This document shows positions 29,479 to 37,303 of a stretch of 37,303 nt of DNA, piece after piece. A program made the translations under genes and the position numbers. The DNA is taken from the NCBI GenBank assembly GCA_046758865.1, contig JBHIBD010000016.1:1-37303 (forward strand), given 5' to 3'. Position 1 is the stretch's first letter. Each line of letters opens with the position of its first letter. The notes beneath the pieces were generated by a model. That model did no database searches. It was given only the letters and a program-made list of their open reading frames with translations, and was not told the origin of the DNA. Source of the DNA: JBHIBD01 sp046758865 (GTDB lineage Bacteria > Planctomycetota > Brocadiia > Brocadiales > Bathyanammoxibiaceae).

Positions 29479-31259
29479 AGGAGGGGACTATAGTCAGGGT
29501 GTCGGGACCATTGGTGGTGGCCAGAGGGCTTACCGGCACCAATATATACGATATAGTGCGAGTGGGGATGCAGAAGCTGCTGGGGGAGGTAATCGAGATA
29601 CGTTCGGATGAATACTCTATCCAGGTATACGAGGAGACAGAGGGCATTGGCCCTGGCCACCCAGTCTATTCTACTGGAGAACCACTTAGCGCGGAGCTCG
29701 GGCCAGGTCTCATTGGTTCTATCTTTGATGGCATCCAGAGGCCGCTGGACGTAATATCGCTTCGCTTGGGTTCATATATAGTCAGGGGGGCAGAATATAC
29801 GCCGCTCGACAGGACAAAGAAGTGGCACTTTATTCCCACTAGAAGTGCGGGGGATGATGTAAAGCCAGGAGACATCCTGGGCACCGTCAGAGAGACGGTA
29901 CTTATAGAGCACAGGGTAATGGTCCCGCGCGGGGTTGAGGGTAAGGTAATTGACATAGCAGAGGATGCCTACACCCTGGAGGACGTAGTGGCGGAGATAG
30001 AGACACCTGGGGGTAGGGTTGACGTAAAGATGCTTCAGAAGTGGCCGGTACGGCAGCCAAGGTCAGTAGCCGAGAAACTGCCGCCTGACGAGCCTCTGAT
30101 AACGGGGCAGAGGGTTATAGACACCTTTTTCCCCGTGGCAAAGGGTGGCACATCGTGTGTGCCCGGGCCGTTTGGCAGCGGAAAGACGGTGGTACAACAC
30201 CAACTGGCCAAATGGTCAGATGCAGACATTATAGTCTACGTCGGCTGTGGCGAGCGCGGTAATGAGATGGCCGATGTGCTCCTCTCCTTTCCTGAGCTAA
30301 AAGACCCCAAAAGTAACGAACCTCTCATGGAGCGCACCGTGCTGGTGGCAAACACATCTAACATGCCGGTTGCGGCCAGGGAGGCCTCCATCTTTACTGG
30401 CATTACGATAGCGGAGTATTACAGGGACATGGGCTACAGTGTGGCCCTTATGGCCGACTCCACCTCTCGTTGGGCTGAGGCCATGAGGGAAATCTCCTGC
30501 AGATTGGAGGAGATGCCAGGGGAAGAAGGCTTTCCAACATATCTGGGCAGCAGACTCGCCAGCTTCTATGAGAGGTCGGGAAGTGTCGTATGTCTCGGTT
30601 CAGACGCTCAAAGAAAAGGGGGAAGGAGGGCAAGCCTGAGCATTATAGGTGCTGTCTCTCCACCGGGGGGAGACCTCTCCGAACCCGTGACCCAGGCCAC
30701 CCTCAGGACCGTAAAGGTATTCTGGAGCCTGGACGATAGGCTCGCCTCCCAGCGACATTTCCCGGCCGTGAACTGGCTTACCAGTTACTCACTTTACCAG
30801 TATACGGTCGACAGATTTGTCACCGATAGGATAGGACCAGGGTGGAATGAGAACAGACGGGAGGCCCTCCGTGTGCTGCAAAGGGAATCGGAGCTTGAGG
30901 AATTGGTCAGACTGGTCGGTGCAGAGGCCCTTTCTCCTGAGGATAAACTCCTTATGGAAATAGCCAAAATGATAAGGGAGGATTTTTTGCATCAAAACGC
31001 CTACCATAAGCTGGACACCTACACCTCACTAGAGAAACAGTTTCACATGTTGGACATCATCCTGAAGTTTTACTCCAAGGCACAAGAGGCGCTAGACAAG
31101 GGTGTTGACCTGTTACGTATAATGGAAATCCCTGTTAAGGACGACATATCCGACCTGCGGCTGGCAGCCGAGGGAGAAATGGAGACCTTCAAGCAGATGG
31201 AGAAAAGCATTGTGGAGCAGATAGGCAAACTTGTAGAGGGGAGCACGGTTGGTATTTAA
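29475..31259 (+). CDS. ntpA: V-type ATPase catalytic subunit A
   Basis: 594 residues. Contains the catalytic nucleotide site: Walker A GPFGSGKT (231-238), the following YVGCGERGNEM and the MADSTSRWAEAMRE block. Residues about 110-190 form the non-homologous insert typical of V/A-type A subunits and absent from F-type beta. The start is TTG at 29475, six bases after GAAGGAGG, overlapping the ntpG stop by four bases. The 3' end overlaps ntpB by 11 bases. Confidence 0.97.
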   Translation: MKEGTIVRVSGPLVVARGLTGTNIYDIVRVGMQKLLGEVIEIRSDEYSIQVYEETEGIGPGHPVYSTGEPLSAELGPGLIGSIFDGIQRPLDVISLRLGSYIVRGAEYTPLDRTKKWHFIPTRSAGDDVKPGDILGTVRETVLIEHRVMVPRGVEGKVIDIAEDAYTLEDVVAEIETPGGRVDVKMLQKWPVRQPRSVAEKLPPDEPLITGQRVIDTFFPVAKGGTSCVPGPFGSGKTVVQHQLAKWSDADIIVYVGCGERGNEMADVLLSFPELKDPKSNEPLMERTVLVANTSNMPVAAREASIFTGITIAEYYRDMGYSVALMADSTSRWAEAMREISCRLEEMPGEEGFPTYLGSRLASFYERSGSVVCLGSDAQRKGGRRASLSIIGAVSPPGGDLSEPVTQATLRTVKVFWSLDDRLASQRHFPAVNWLTSYSLYQYTVDRFVTDRIGPGWNENRREALRVLQRESELEELVRLVGAEALSPEDKLLMEIAKMIREDFLHQNAYHKLDTYTSLEKQFHMLDIILKFYSKAQEALDKGVDLLRIMEIPVKDDISDLRLAAEGEMETFKQMEKSIVEQIGKLVEGSTVGI

Positions 31260-32649
31260 GGAATATCTTACTGTAAAGGATATCTTTGGGCCCCTAATGC
31301 TGGTTGAGCGCGTGGAGGGTGTTACATATGGGGAGCTTACCGAGGTAAAGCTCGATGACGGCCAGATAAGGCATGGCAGGGTACTAGAGATAGCAGATTC
31401 TTGCGCGCTGATACAGGTATTCGAGGGTACCCTGGGATTAGGGAGGGATAACGTAAGTGTAAAGTTCCTTGGCAAGGGCCTAGAGATTGGGGTCTCCCCG
31501 GATATCGTGGGCAGAATCTTTAATGGCGCAGGCCGCACCATCGATGGCGGCCCAAACATAATCCCCGACAGGAGGCTCAACGTAAACGGAAGCCCCATAA
31601 ACCCCTACGCACGAGACTATCCCAGTGAATTTATACAGACCGGCGTCTCTTCAATAGACGGCCTCAACACCCTTGTAAGGGGACAAAAGCTCCCCATATT
31701 CTCAGGCTCAGGTCTCCCCCATGCCAGACTCGCTGCTCAGATTGCCCGCCAGGCCCAGGTGCCTGGCTCTGCCGAGGGCTTCGCAGTGGTCTTTGCGGCC
31801 ATGGGCATAACCTTTGAGGAGGCAAACTACTTTATCTCCGACTTCCAGAGGACCAGGGCCATAGAAAGATCGGTCGTCTTCGTAAACCTAGCAGAGGACC
31901 CTCCAATAGAGCGGCTCGCTGTACCCAGGATGGCACTGACCGTGGCCGAGTACCTGGCGTACGAGCTGGGCATGCACGTCCTAGTAATCCTCACTGACAT
32001 GACCAATTACTGCGAGGCATTAAGAGAGGTATCAGCGGCGCGTAAAGAGGTTCCTGGCAGGAGGGGATACCCGGGCTACCTTTACACAGACCTGGCTACC
32101 GTTTATGAGAGGGCTGGCCGAATCAAGGGCAAGAAGGGCTCCATTACCCAGATACCTATCCTGACCATGCCAGAGGACGATAAGACCCACCCCGTACCAG
32201 ACCTGACCGGGTATATAACAGAGGGGCAAATAATACTCTCGAGGGGCCTACACCTGCAGGGCGTCTATCCGCCCATAGACATCCTGCCCTCACTGTCACG
32301 CCTGAAGGACAAGGGCATTGGGAAGGGTAGAACCAGGGAAGACCATGCGGACATTTCTAACCAACTCTACGCATCGTACGCCAGGGGCAAGGCTGTAGAG
32401 GAATTGGCGGTCATCCTTGGAGAGGGTGCACTGAGTCCGTTGGACCTGTCCTTTGTTGACTTCTCAGACCGATTTGATAATGAGTTCATACAGCAGGATG
32501 AGGAGGAAAATAGGCCCATCAATGAGACCCTCGATATAGGCTGGAGGCTCTTGGGACTGCTACCAAGAAAGGAATTAAAGAGGATAGGACCTGAATACCT
32601 GGATAAATACTACAGGGAGAGAAAGGGTGAGATTAAGGGTCAACCCTAA
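31249..32649 (+). CDS. ntpB: V-type ATPase regulatory subunit B
   Basis: 466 residues. The P-loop position reads GSGLPHARLAAQIARQ, without the Walker lysine, as expected of the non-catalytic B subunit. EEANYFISDFQRTRA and ILTDMTNYCEALREVSAARKE are family blocks. The start is TTG at 31249, five bases after GAGGGGAG, inside the end of ntpA. The 3' end overlaps ntpD by 23 bases, so A, B and D are tightly coupled. Confidence 0.97.
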   Translation: MVFKEYLTVKDIFGPLMLVERVEGVTYGELTEVKLDDGQIRHGRVLEIADSCALIQVFEGTLGLGRDNVSVKFLGKGLEIGVSPDIVGRIFNGAGRTIDGGPNIIPDRRLNVNGSPINPYARDYPSEFIQTGVSSIDGLNTLVRGQKLPIFSGSGLPHARLAAQIARQAQVPGSAEGFAVVFAAMGITFEEANYFISDFQRTRAIERSVVFVNLAEDPPIERLAVPRMALTVAEYLAYELGMHVLVILTDMTNYCEALREVSAARKEVPGRRGYPGYLYTDLATVYERAGRIKGKKGSITQIPILTMPEDDKTHPVPDLTGYITEGQIILSRGLHLQGVYPPIDILPSLSRLKDKGIGKGRTREDHADISNQLYASYARGKAVEELAVILGEGALSPLDLSFVDFSDRFDNEFIQQDEEENRPINETLDIGWRLLGLLPRKELKRIGPEYLDKYYRERKGEIKGQP

Positions 32650-33253
32650 TAGGATGGAACTCTTGAAGCTCAGGCGCAGATACGCCTTGGCCCTGAGGGG
32701 TCACAGTATGGTAAAGGATAAGCTAGAGGGCCTTGTAAAGGAATTTCTGCAGATATCGCGAGATTACCGGGACATGCGCACGGCTGTTGACAGGGAGCTA
32801 CCAGAGCTACTCAAGCCATTTGTTCTGGCCAGGTTAGCCTCACCCAGAGATGCTGTTGACACGGCCCTAGAACAGTCCGGGGACGCACTGGAAATTGACG
32901 TGAGACACAGGCGGGTACTGAACGTTGCATTGCCTAGCTATAAGGTGTCTTTGCCACCCGTACCACATTATAGCCTTCTTGACACTGCCAGCAACCTTGA
33001 CACAGCCATATTGAGACTTAGGAGCTATCTCCCCAGGATGCTAAGACTTGCCGGGCTAGAGCATTCCATGTGGTTACTGGCCAGGGAAGTAGAAGAGACC
33101 AGGCGCAGGGTAAATGCCCTGGAGTATATCCTCATACCAGAGCTTAGGGAGACCATAAAATCTATTAAGGCGAGGCTTGATGAGATGGAACGTTTCCACA
33201 TCTCAAGGCTCATGAAAGTCAAGGAGATGCTGGAGGCCAAAAGAGTGACTTAA
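32627..33253 (+). CDS. ntpD: V-type ATPase subunit D (central shaft)
   Basis: 208 residues, mostly two long helices that form the rotor axle. It opens with MRLRVNPNRMELLKLRRR and has the C-terminal EVEETRRRVNALEYILIP, both family-typical. The start is GTG at 32627. It is the last gene of the operon; no hairpin terminator is visible in the 98 bases before the protease gene. Confidence 0.95.
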   Translation: MRLRVNPNRMELLKLRRRYALALRGHSMVKDKLEGLVKEFLQISRDYRDMRTAVDRELPELLKPFVLARLASPRDAVDTALEQSGDALEIDVRHRRVLNVALPSYKVSLPPVPHYSLLDTASNLDTAILRLRSYLPRMLRLAGLEHSMWLLAREVEETRRRVNALEYILIPELRETIKSIKARLDEMERFHISRLMKVKEMLEAKRVT

Positions 33254-33351
33254 AAGTTGCTATTATAATCCTATACATTTCAGGAAATATTTGTTAATAT
33301 ATTTTTTCAGGACAAAGAGCAGCTTATCTAAAGTTTATCGAGGAGAAGACA

Positions 33352-34836
33352 ATGCGTAAGCGTTTGAGGAGGCTGAGTATTATATTGCTGGGCCCAGCAC
33401 TACTTGTACTTTTCATATCCGGGTCGCCTATTTGTAAGACAAGCTCTGCCCGGGCGGAGCGTTCCACCGCGGAGATAGAAAAGCTACAGGAGAGCGCCGA
33501 GCAGTTTCAGAGACTATTTAGTGAGGTTGCAGAGTACGTAAAACCATCTGTGGTCCACGTTAAGGCAGTAAAGATAATGAAGACAGAGAAGTTTGAGCAA
33601 TTTCATCCCTTTGGTAGAGGGTTTCCCTTTGGGGATGAGTTCTTTGACCGCTTCTTCCGCCGCCGCATGCCCAAGGAGTTCAGGCAGCAGGGTTTTGGCT
33701 CGGGGGTAATCGTTGACTCAAAGGGATATATCCTCACCAATAACCACGTAGTGGAAGATGCAGACGAAATCTATGTAATCATGCCAGGGAAGAAGAAGGA
33801 ACTCAAGGCAGAGATTGTTGGCGCTGACCCGCCAACAGATGTCGCAGTGATAAAGATAGAGGGTGATGGGCTTCCTGTGGCAACATTAGGTGACTCGGAT
33901 GGGGTTCGTATTGGTGATTGGGCTATTGCAGTCGGTAACCCCTTTGGGCTCACCGAGACGGTGACTGCAGGGATTATCAGCGCCACGGGTCGTGCCAATG
34001 TGGGCATTGCAGACTACGAGGACTTCATACAAACCGATGCTGCAATTAACCCGGGAAACAGCGGTGGCCCCCTGGTGAACCTGAAAGGGGAGGTAATTGG
34101 TATTAATACCGCAATATTTACAAGAACCGGAGGATACCAGGGCATAGGCTTTGCCATCCCTATAAATATGGCAAAGACCGTTATGCAGAGCCTCATTGCA
34201 CATAAGAAAGTTGTTAGGGGATGGCTGGGTGTAGCTATCCAGGATATTAGTGAGGAATTAGCTGAGTCGTTTGGTCTGCCCAGCGCAGAGGGTATATTGG
34301 TAAGTGACGTTACCCATGACAGCCCAGCAGAAAAGGGAGGCATGCAGCGCGGGGACGTAATACTTGAATATCAGGGAAAGAAGGTCGAGGACATAAACCA
34401 CCTAAGGATCTTGGTTGCACAGACACCCGTAGGCACGAAGGCATCACTAAAAGTGCTTCGTGAAAACAAGCCTAAATATCTCACCATCACCATTGGAGAG
34501 CAGCCAGCCGATCTCTTTGCGCGGGGCCCTGCCGCCGCCATGCAACCCTCTAGGGACTACGGTATGACGCTCGAGAACCTGACTCCTGAACTGGCCCGGC
34601 GTTTTGGCTACGAGGATGAGGTAGGCGGCGTGCTGGTCGCCGATGTAGAACCAGGCGGCCAGGCCGAAATGGCGGGTATACGTTCAGGCGACCTGATAAA
34701 GGAAGTAAACAGAGAAAGGGTACATAACCGGCAAGAATTTTTTCAGATAGTAGAGAAGTCACCCGAGGAAAAGGGCCTCTTACTACTTGTCAAGAGGGGC
34801 ACGACCACTCGTTACGTCCTTTTAAAACCAGAATAA
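33352..34836 (+). CDS. degQ: Periplasmic serine protease, DegP/DegQ (HtrA) family
   Basis: 494 residues. An N-terminal hydrophobic segment (8-25) after RKRLRR is a signal peptide or anchor. The trypsin-like domain has His132 (TNNHVV), Asp163 (TDVAVIK) and Ser237 (GNSGGPL), a complete triad. Two PDZ domains follow (about 280-375 and 395-490). This is the full DegP/DegQ layout for degrading or refolding misfolded envelope proteins. Residues 80-112 form a Phe- and Arg-rich loop. It stands alone, with stop codons six bases from the convergent ROK gene. The upstream 98 bases are AT-rich, but I see no clean promoter. The symbol is by family; degP is equally possible. Confidence 0.93.
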   Translation: MRKRLRRLSIILLGPALLVLFISGSPICKTSSARAERSTAEIEKLQESAEQFQRLFSEVAEYVKPSVVHVKAVKIMKTEKFEQFHPFGRGFPFGDEFFDRFFRRRMPKEFRQQGFGSGVIVDSKGYILTNNHVVEDADEIYVIMPGKKKELKAEIVGADPPTDVAVIKIEGDGLPVATLGDSDGVRIGDWAIAVGNPFGLTETVTAGIISATGRANVGIADYEDFIQTDAAINPGNSGGPLVNLKGEVIGINTAIFTRTGGYQGIGFAIPINMAKTVMQSLIAHKKVVRGWLGVAIQDISEELAESFGLPSAEGILVSDVTHDSPAEKGGMQRGDVILEYQGKKVEDINHLRILVAQTPVGTKASLKVLRENKPKYLTITIGEQPADLFARGPAAAMQPSRDYGMTLENLTPELARRFGYEDEVGGVLVADVEPGGQAEMAGIRSGDLIKEVNRERVHNRQEFFQIVEKSPEEKGLLLLVKRGTTTRYVLLKPE

Positions 34837-34842
34837 ACGGCT

Positions 34843-35802
34843 TCATGCATCAAGGCTGAGCATGAGAGACTTTACTGCACCAAGGGCGCCAGCACTATCT
34901 CCTAGCTCAGCCTTAACAATCTTCAGCCCTTCTACTGCTTGCGGAAAGGCCCTTTTCTTCACCTCTTCACGAATTGGGTCAAAAAGACAGTCCCCAATGT
35001 TACTCACCCCACCGCCCAAAACGACCACATCGGGATTTAACATATTTGCAATGCTAGCGATGGCCACGCCAAGGATGATACCTGTATCCCTTATTGCCCT
35101 CTTGGCCAGCCGGTCTCCAGATAGTGCCCATCTTTCTATATTTTCTGGTGTTACCTTACCGTACTTGCCAACCTTTGTCCTTTTAAGAAGCTCTTGCATC
35201 CTGAATACCAGGCCCCTGGAGGAGGCATAAGCCTCAAGGCAACCCCTGTTACCGCAGGCACATCTGCGACCGTTGCGCACCACCGTCATATGGCCAATTT
35301 CCCCGGCAGTCCCACTTGCACCATGCCAGACCCTCCCGCCCAAGACTATCCCCCCACCTACGCCAGTCCCCAGGGTAAGACATACCAGGCCCTTTGCACC
35401 CCTACCGGCCCCCTTCCAGTACTCCCCCAGGGCGACCAAATTGGCATCGTTATCCAGGGCCACCGGCATCTTCAACCTCTGCCTGAGTATATCCCTGAGC
35501 GGCACGTTGAACCACCCGGGGAGATTTGGTGGGTTAAATACTATGCCTTTTCTGGCATCCAATGGCCCGGCAAATCCAATACCCGCCCCTGCAACGTCCC
35601 TCATGGTGACGCCTGCTTTCTTCACTGTGTCTCTTAGCGTAAGGACCAGCTGCTCTATCAATGCATCCTTACCCCTCCGTGCCAGTGTGGGTTGCTTCAT
35701 GGCTGCAAGTACCTCTCCTCGACGGTTAACAAGGGCAGTTCTTATATTGGTCCCACCTACGTCAGCACCAAGTATTAACCTATCGTAAGGCTTTTTGGTC
35801 AT
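34843..35802 (-). CDS. ROK-family sugar kinase, probably glucokinase
   Basis: 319 residues. ATP-binding DVGGTN (14-19), catalytic-base region LDNDAN (116-121), EIGH (168-171) and the ROK zinc site CxCGxxGC (Cys181, Cys183, Cys188) are all present. ROK proteins with this layout and no DNA-binding domain are mostly glucokinases, but the hexose cannot be told from the sequence. The start is ATG 35802; another in-frame ATG at 35823 has AGAGGT upstream and is possible. Further upstream the frame enters a palindromic repeat. Convergent with degQ. Confidence 0.92.
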   Translation of the reverse strand: MTKKPYDRLILGADVGGTNIRTALVNRRGEVLAAMKQPTLARRGKDALIEQLVLTLRDTVKKAGVTMRDVAGAGIGFAGPLDARKGIVFNPPNLPGWFNVPLRDILRQRLKMPVALDNDANLVALGEYWKGAGRGAKGLVCLTLGTGVGGGIVLGGRVWHGASGTAGEIGHMTVVRNGRRCACGNRGCLEAYASSRGLVFRMQELLKRTKVGKYGKVTPENIERWALSGDRLAKRAIRDTGIILGVAIASIANMLNPDVVVLGGGVSNIGDCLFDPIREEVKKRAFPQAVEGLKIVKAELGDSAGALGAVKSLMLSLDA

Positions 35803-35851
35803 GATCACAGAGATTTCCAGCATCGATAGATGAGACCTCTGAGAAAGTAAT

Positions 35852-35878
35852 GTAGGGACGGGTCTCCAGACCCGTCCG
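35852..35878 (+). repeat. Palindromic repeat, GTAGGG family, copy 5
   Basis: GTAGGGACGGGTCT followed by the complementary AGACCCGTCC around CC. It is nearly identical at its start to copy 3 (24611-24638). Confidence 0.75.
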
Positions 35879-36135
35879 TTGCTTTCTGGCAAACCTTGAC
35901 CCTTACGGCATCACAGGGTCCTAGACCACTCACCGTAGAGTAGTTTCCCAGAGGTCTTAAAGCAATGTCATGGGGGTGCTAGCCGCCTGCAGAATTTTAG
36001 AATATAATCACGCATTTAGGCCACAAGGATAGCGCCAATAGTGGGGTAAGTCAAGGGCAGGCATACTCGTGGTTGAAATAAGGGTTGCTTTCACCCATGG
36101 GAAATGTAAAATTTGCCCTTGAGGGAGGTCGTGCA
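35879..36135 (+). other. Intergenic region before the sensor gene
   Basis: Together with 35803-35851 and the repeat, this 333-base gap separates two divergent genes. A TATAAT at 36003-36008 preceded by TTAGAA could be a -10 box, but no recognisable -35 box lies 16-18 bases before it. No protein-like frame or RNA gene is seen. Confidence 0.4.
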
Positions 36136-37303
36136 GTGTCTAAACTCTTGTTCAATTCTATAAGAGTAAAGCTCATCATAATGTTCCTGTTGTGGTCACT
36201 TGCCCCACTTCTTATGTTGAGATTTGTCGTCTTTCCAGTGGTTCAAAGCGCCTTTGAGCAGATGGTGATACAGAACCTTAGAGGTGTAGAGCACAAACAG
36301 AGAGAGTTTGTATTCTCTTGGATGAGGGAACGCAAAGATGACGCCTTTCTACTGGTTACAGACCCCTACGTAAGGAGCTTCCACAGCATGACCCCAGGCA
36401 GTGATGAATACAGAAAGCTGTTGGCAAGGTTAGAAGTGTTAAAGGATATTCATGGTTACAAAGAGGTAATCATCTGCGACGCAAAAGGCAGGGTCTTTGC
36501 CTCAACCGAAGAGGGGCTGGTGGGTATACACATGACAGAATTCGATTACTTCCAGGAGGCCATAAAGGGAAAAACCTTTGTCTCTCAGGTCAAACCCTCT
36601 ACCTTTCCCGTCCTTAATGAGTTTGGAGAAAAAGAGTACGGCGTACCGACCCTCTTTGTCTCGGTCCCCATTCGTGATGAAAGGTATAATTTATGTGGGG
36701 TGTTGGTCCTACAGGTAGATCTGGTACTCCTGAGCTATGAGATGCGCAGGGTAAAATTGGGTGAGACGGGCGAGACATATCTAGTAGATAAAAATGGTTT
36801 TATGATAACAGAATCCAAATTTATTCCCACCATAAGACAGATGGGGCTAATTAAAAAGAGGACCTCCCTGGAGCTTAAGGTGATAGACCCAAATACAGGC
36901 AGGCTGACGAAGGCAGCCAATGAATGTCTCAAGGGCAAGGAGGGTTATGATGCCCGTGGATACCCAGATTATCGGGGGGTACCTGTCTTAGGGGTATGGC
37001 ATTGGCTGCCTGAGTACGAATGGGGTGTAATCTCAGAGATCGACGTAAACGAGGCCTATGCGGCCATACACGGGCTGAGTATGAACTTCTTTTACATAAT
37101 AATCACCCTTTTCGCTGTTCTGGTGTTGGTGTCCTTTTATGTAAGCCGCAAGATTGCTGTACCCATCATTAATGTCAATGAGGCGACGAGAAAGATTGCC
37201 GCCGGTGACTACACTCAGAGGGTAAATGTCACCACCGCCGATGAACTGGGAGAACTCGCCAGTTCTTTTAATTCTATGGCCAAGACATTGGAGGAAAGAG
37301 AGT
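36136..37303 (+). CDS. Membrane sensor protein with extracytoplasmic domain and HAMP, N-terminal part
   Basis: At least 389 codons, running off the right edge. A first membrane helix (about 12-35, FLLWSLAPLLM) is followed by a roughly 280-residue extracytoplasmic domain with Cache-like features (DPYVRSF, EVIICDAKGRVFAS, GETGETYLVDKNGFMI). A second helix (FFYIIITLFAVLVLVSFYVS) follows, then a HAMP linker ending DELGELASSFNSMAKTLEER. The output domain is outside the window, so it could be a histidine kinase, a chemoreceptor or a diguanylate cyclase. The start is GTG at 36136, seven bases after GAGGGAGG; an in-frame ATG at 36097 lacks such a site. Confidence 0.85.
   Translation, partial: MSKLLFNSIRVKLIIMFLLWSLAPLLMLRFVVFPVVQSAFEQMVIQNLRGVEHKQREFVFSWMRERKDDAFLLVTDPYVRSFHSMTPGSDEYRKLLARLEVLKDIHGYKEVIICDAKGRVFASTEEGLVGIHMTEFDYFQEAIKGKTFVSQVKPSTFPVLNEFGEKEYGVPTLFVSVPIRDERYNLCGVLVLQVDLVLLSYEMRRVKLGETGETYLVDKNGFMITESKFIPTIRQMGLIKKRTSLELKVIDPNTGRLTKAANECLKGKEGYDARGYPDYRGVPVLGVWHWLPEYEWGVISEIDVNEAYAAIHGLSMNFFYIIITLFAVLVLVSFYVSRKIAVPIINVNEATRKIAAGDYTQRVNVTTADELGELASSFNSMAKTLEERE

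Overview
The window is a stretch of a Gram-negative bacterial chromosome of roughly 50% GC. LpxD implies an outer membrane with lipid A. The gene set points to an anaerobic or deep-branching lineage with acetyl-CoA-pathway-type C1 chemistry. That set includes an archaeal-type bifunctional FBP aldolase/phosphatase, a V/A-type ATPase operon, a MetF/MetV methylenetetrahydrofolate reductase and an archaeal-type phosphatidylserine decarboxylase. A planctomycete of the anammox or related group would fit, but the sequence does not prove a phylum. The gene starts and several near-consensus sigma-70 promoters (nearly always a 17-nt spacer) are easy to read.

Positions 1-6233 are almost all minus strand: the 5' tip of pdxA, riboflavin synthase, a 374-bp gap packed with palindromic repeats, then a YkgJ-like protein, psd and an SDR reductase in one operon with a hairpin-rich leader. 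A membrane-anchored P-loop/TPR protein and a metallo-beta-lactamase-fold hydrolase follow. Positions 6430-9338 hold the FBP aldolase/phosphatase, lpxD (convergent, with a shared terminator) and a DUF2284 cysteine-rich protein. Positions 9354-14370 are the fatty-acid operon rpmF-plsX-fabH-fabD-acpP-fabF, which lacks the usual fabG. nadB lies convergent to it. Between nadB and a small membrane protein there are two divergent consensus promoters and a candidate small structured RNA.

Positions 16827-20568 encode a compact C1-reduction module. A single polypeptide joins a GltD-like FAD/NAD(P)H module, two ferredoxin clusters and an MvhD-like domain, and is followed by MetV and MetF. This looks like a one-protein replacement for the HdrABC-MvhD input known from Moorella MetVF.

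Positions 21119-33253 are a V-type ATPase operon in the same order as Enterococcus ntpFIKECGABD. It is interrupted between ntpE and ntpC by about 3.5 kb of accessory DNA: palindromic repeats, a single-chain type IIG/IIL-like restriction-modification enzyme with an AT-rich specificity region, and a small GIY-YIG nuclease gene lying exactly between the two arms of a split palindrome. An empty version of the same palindrome occurs at 848-923. The palindrome-enclosed GIY-YIG gene is the best candidate here for an undescribed mobile element.

The right end carries a DegQ/HtrA protease, a convergent ROK-family sugar kinase and the first 389 codons of a membrane sensor (extracytoplasmic sensor domain, TM, HAMP) that runs off the window. 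No rRNA, tRNA or CRISPR array was seen.
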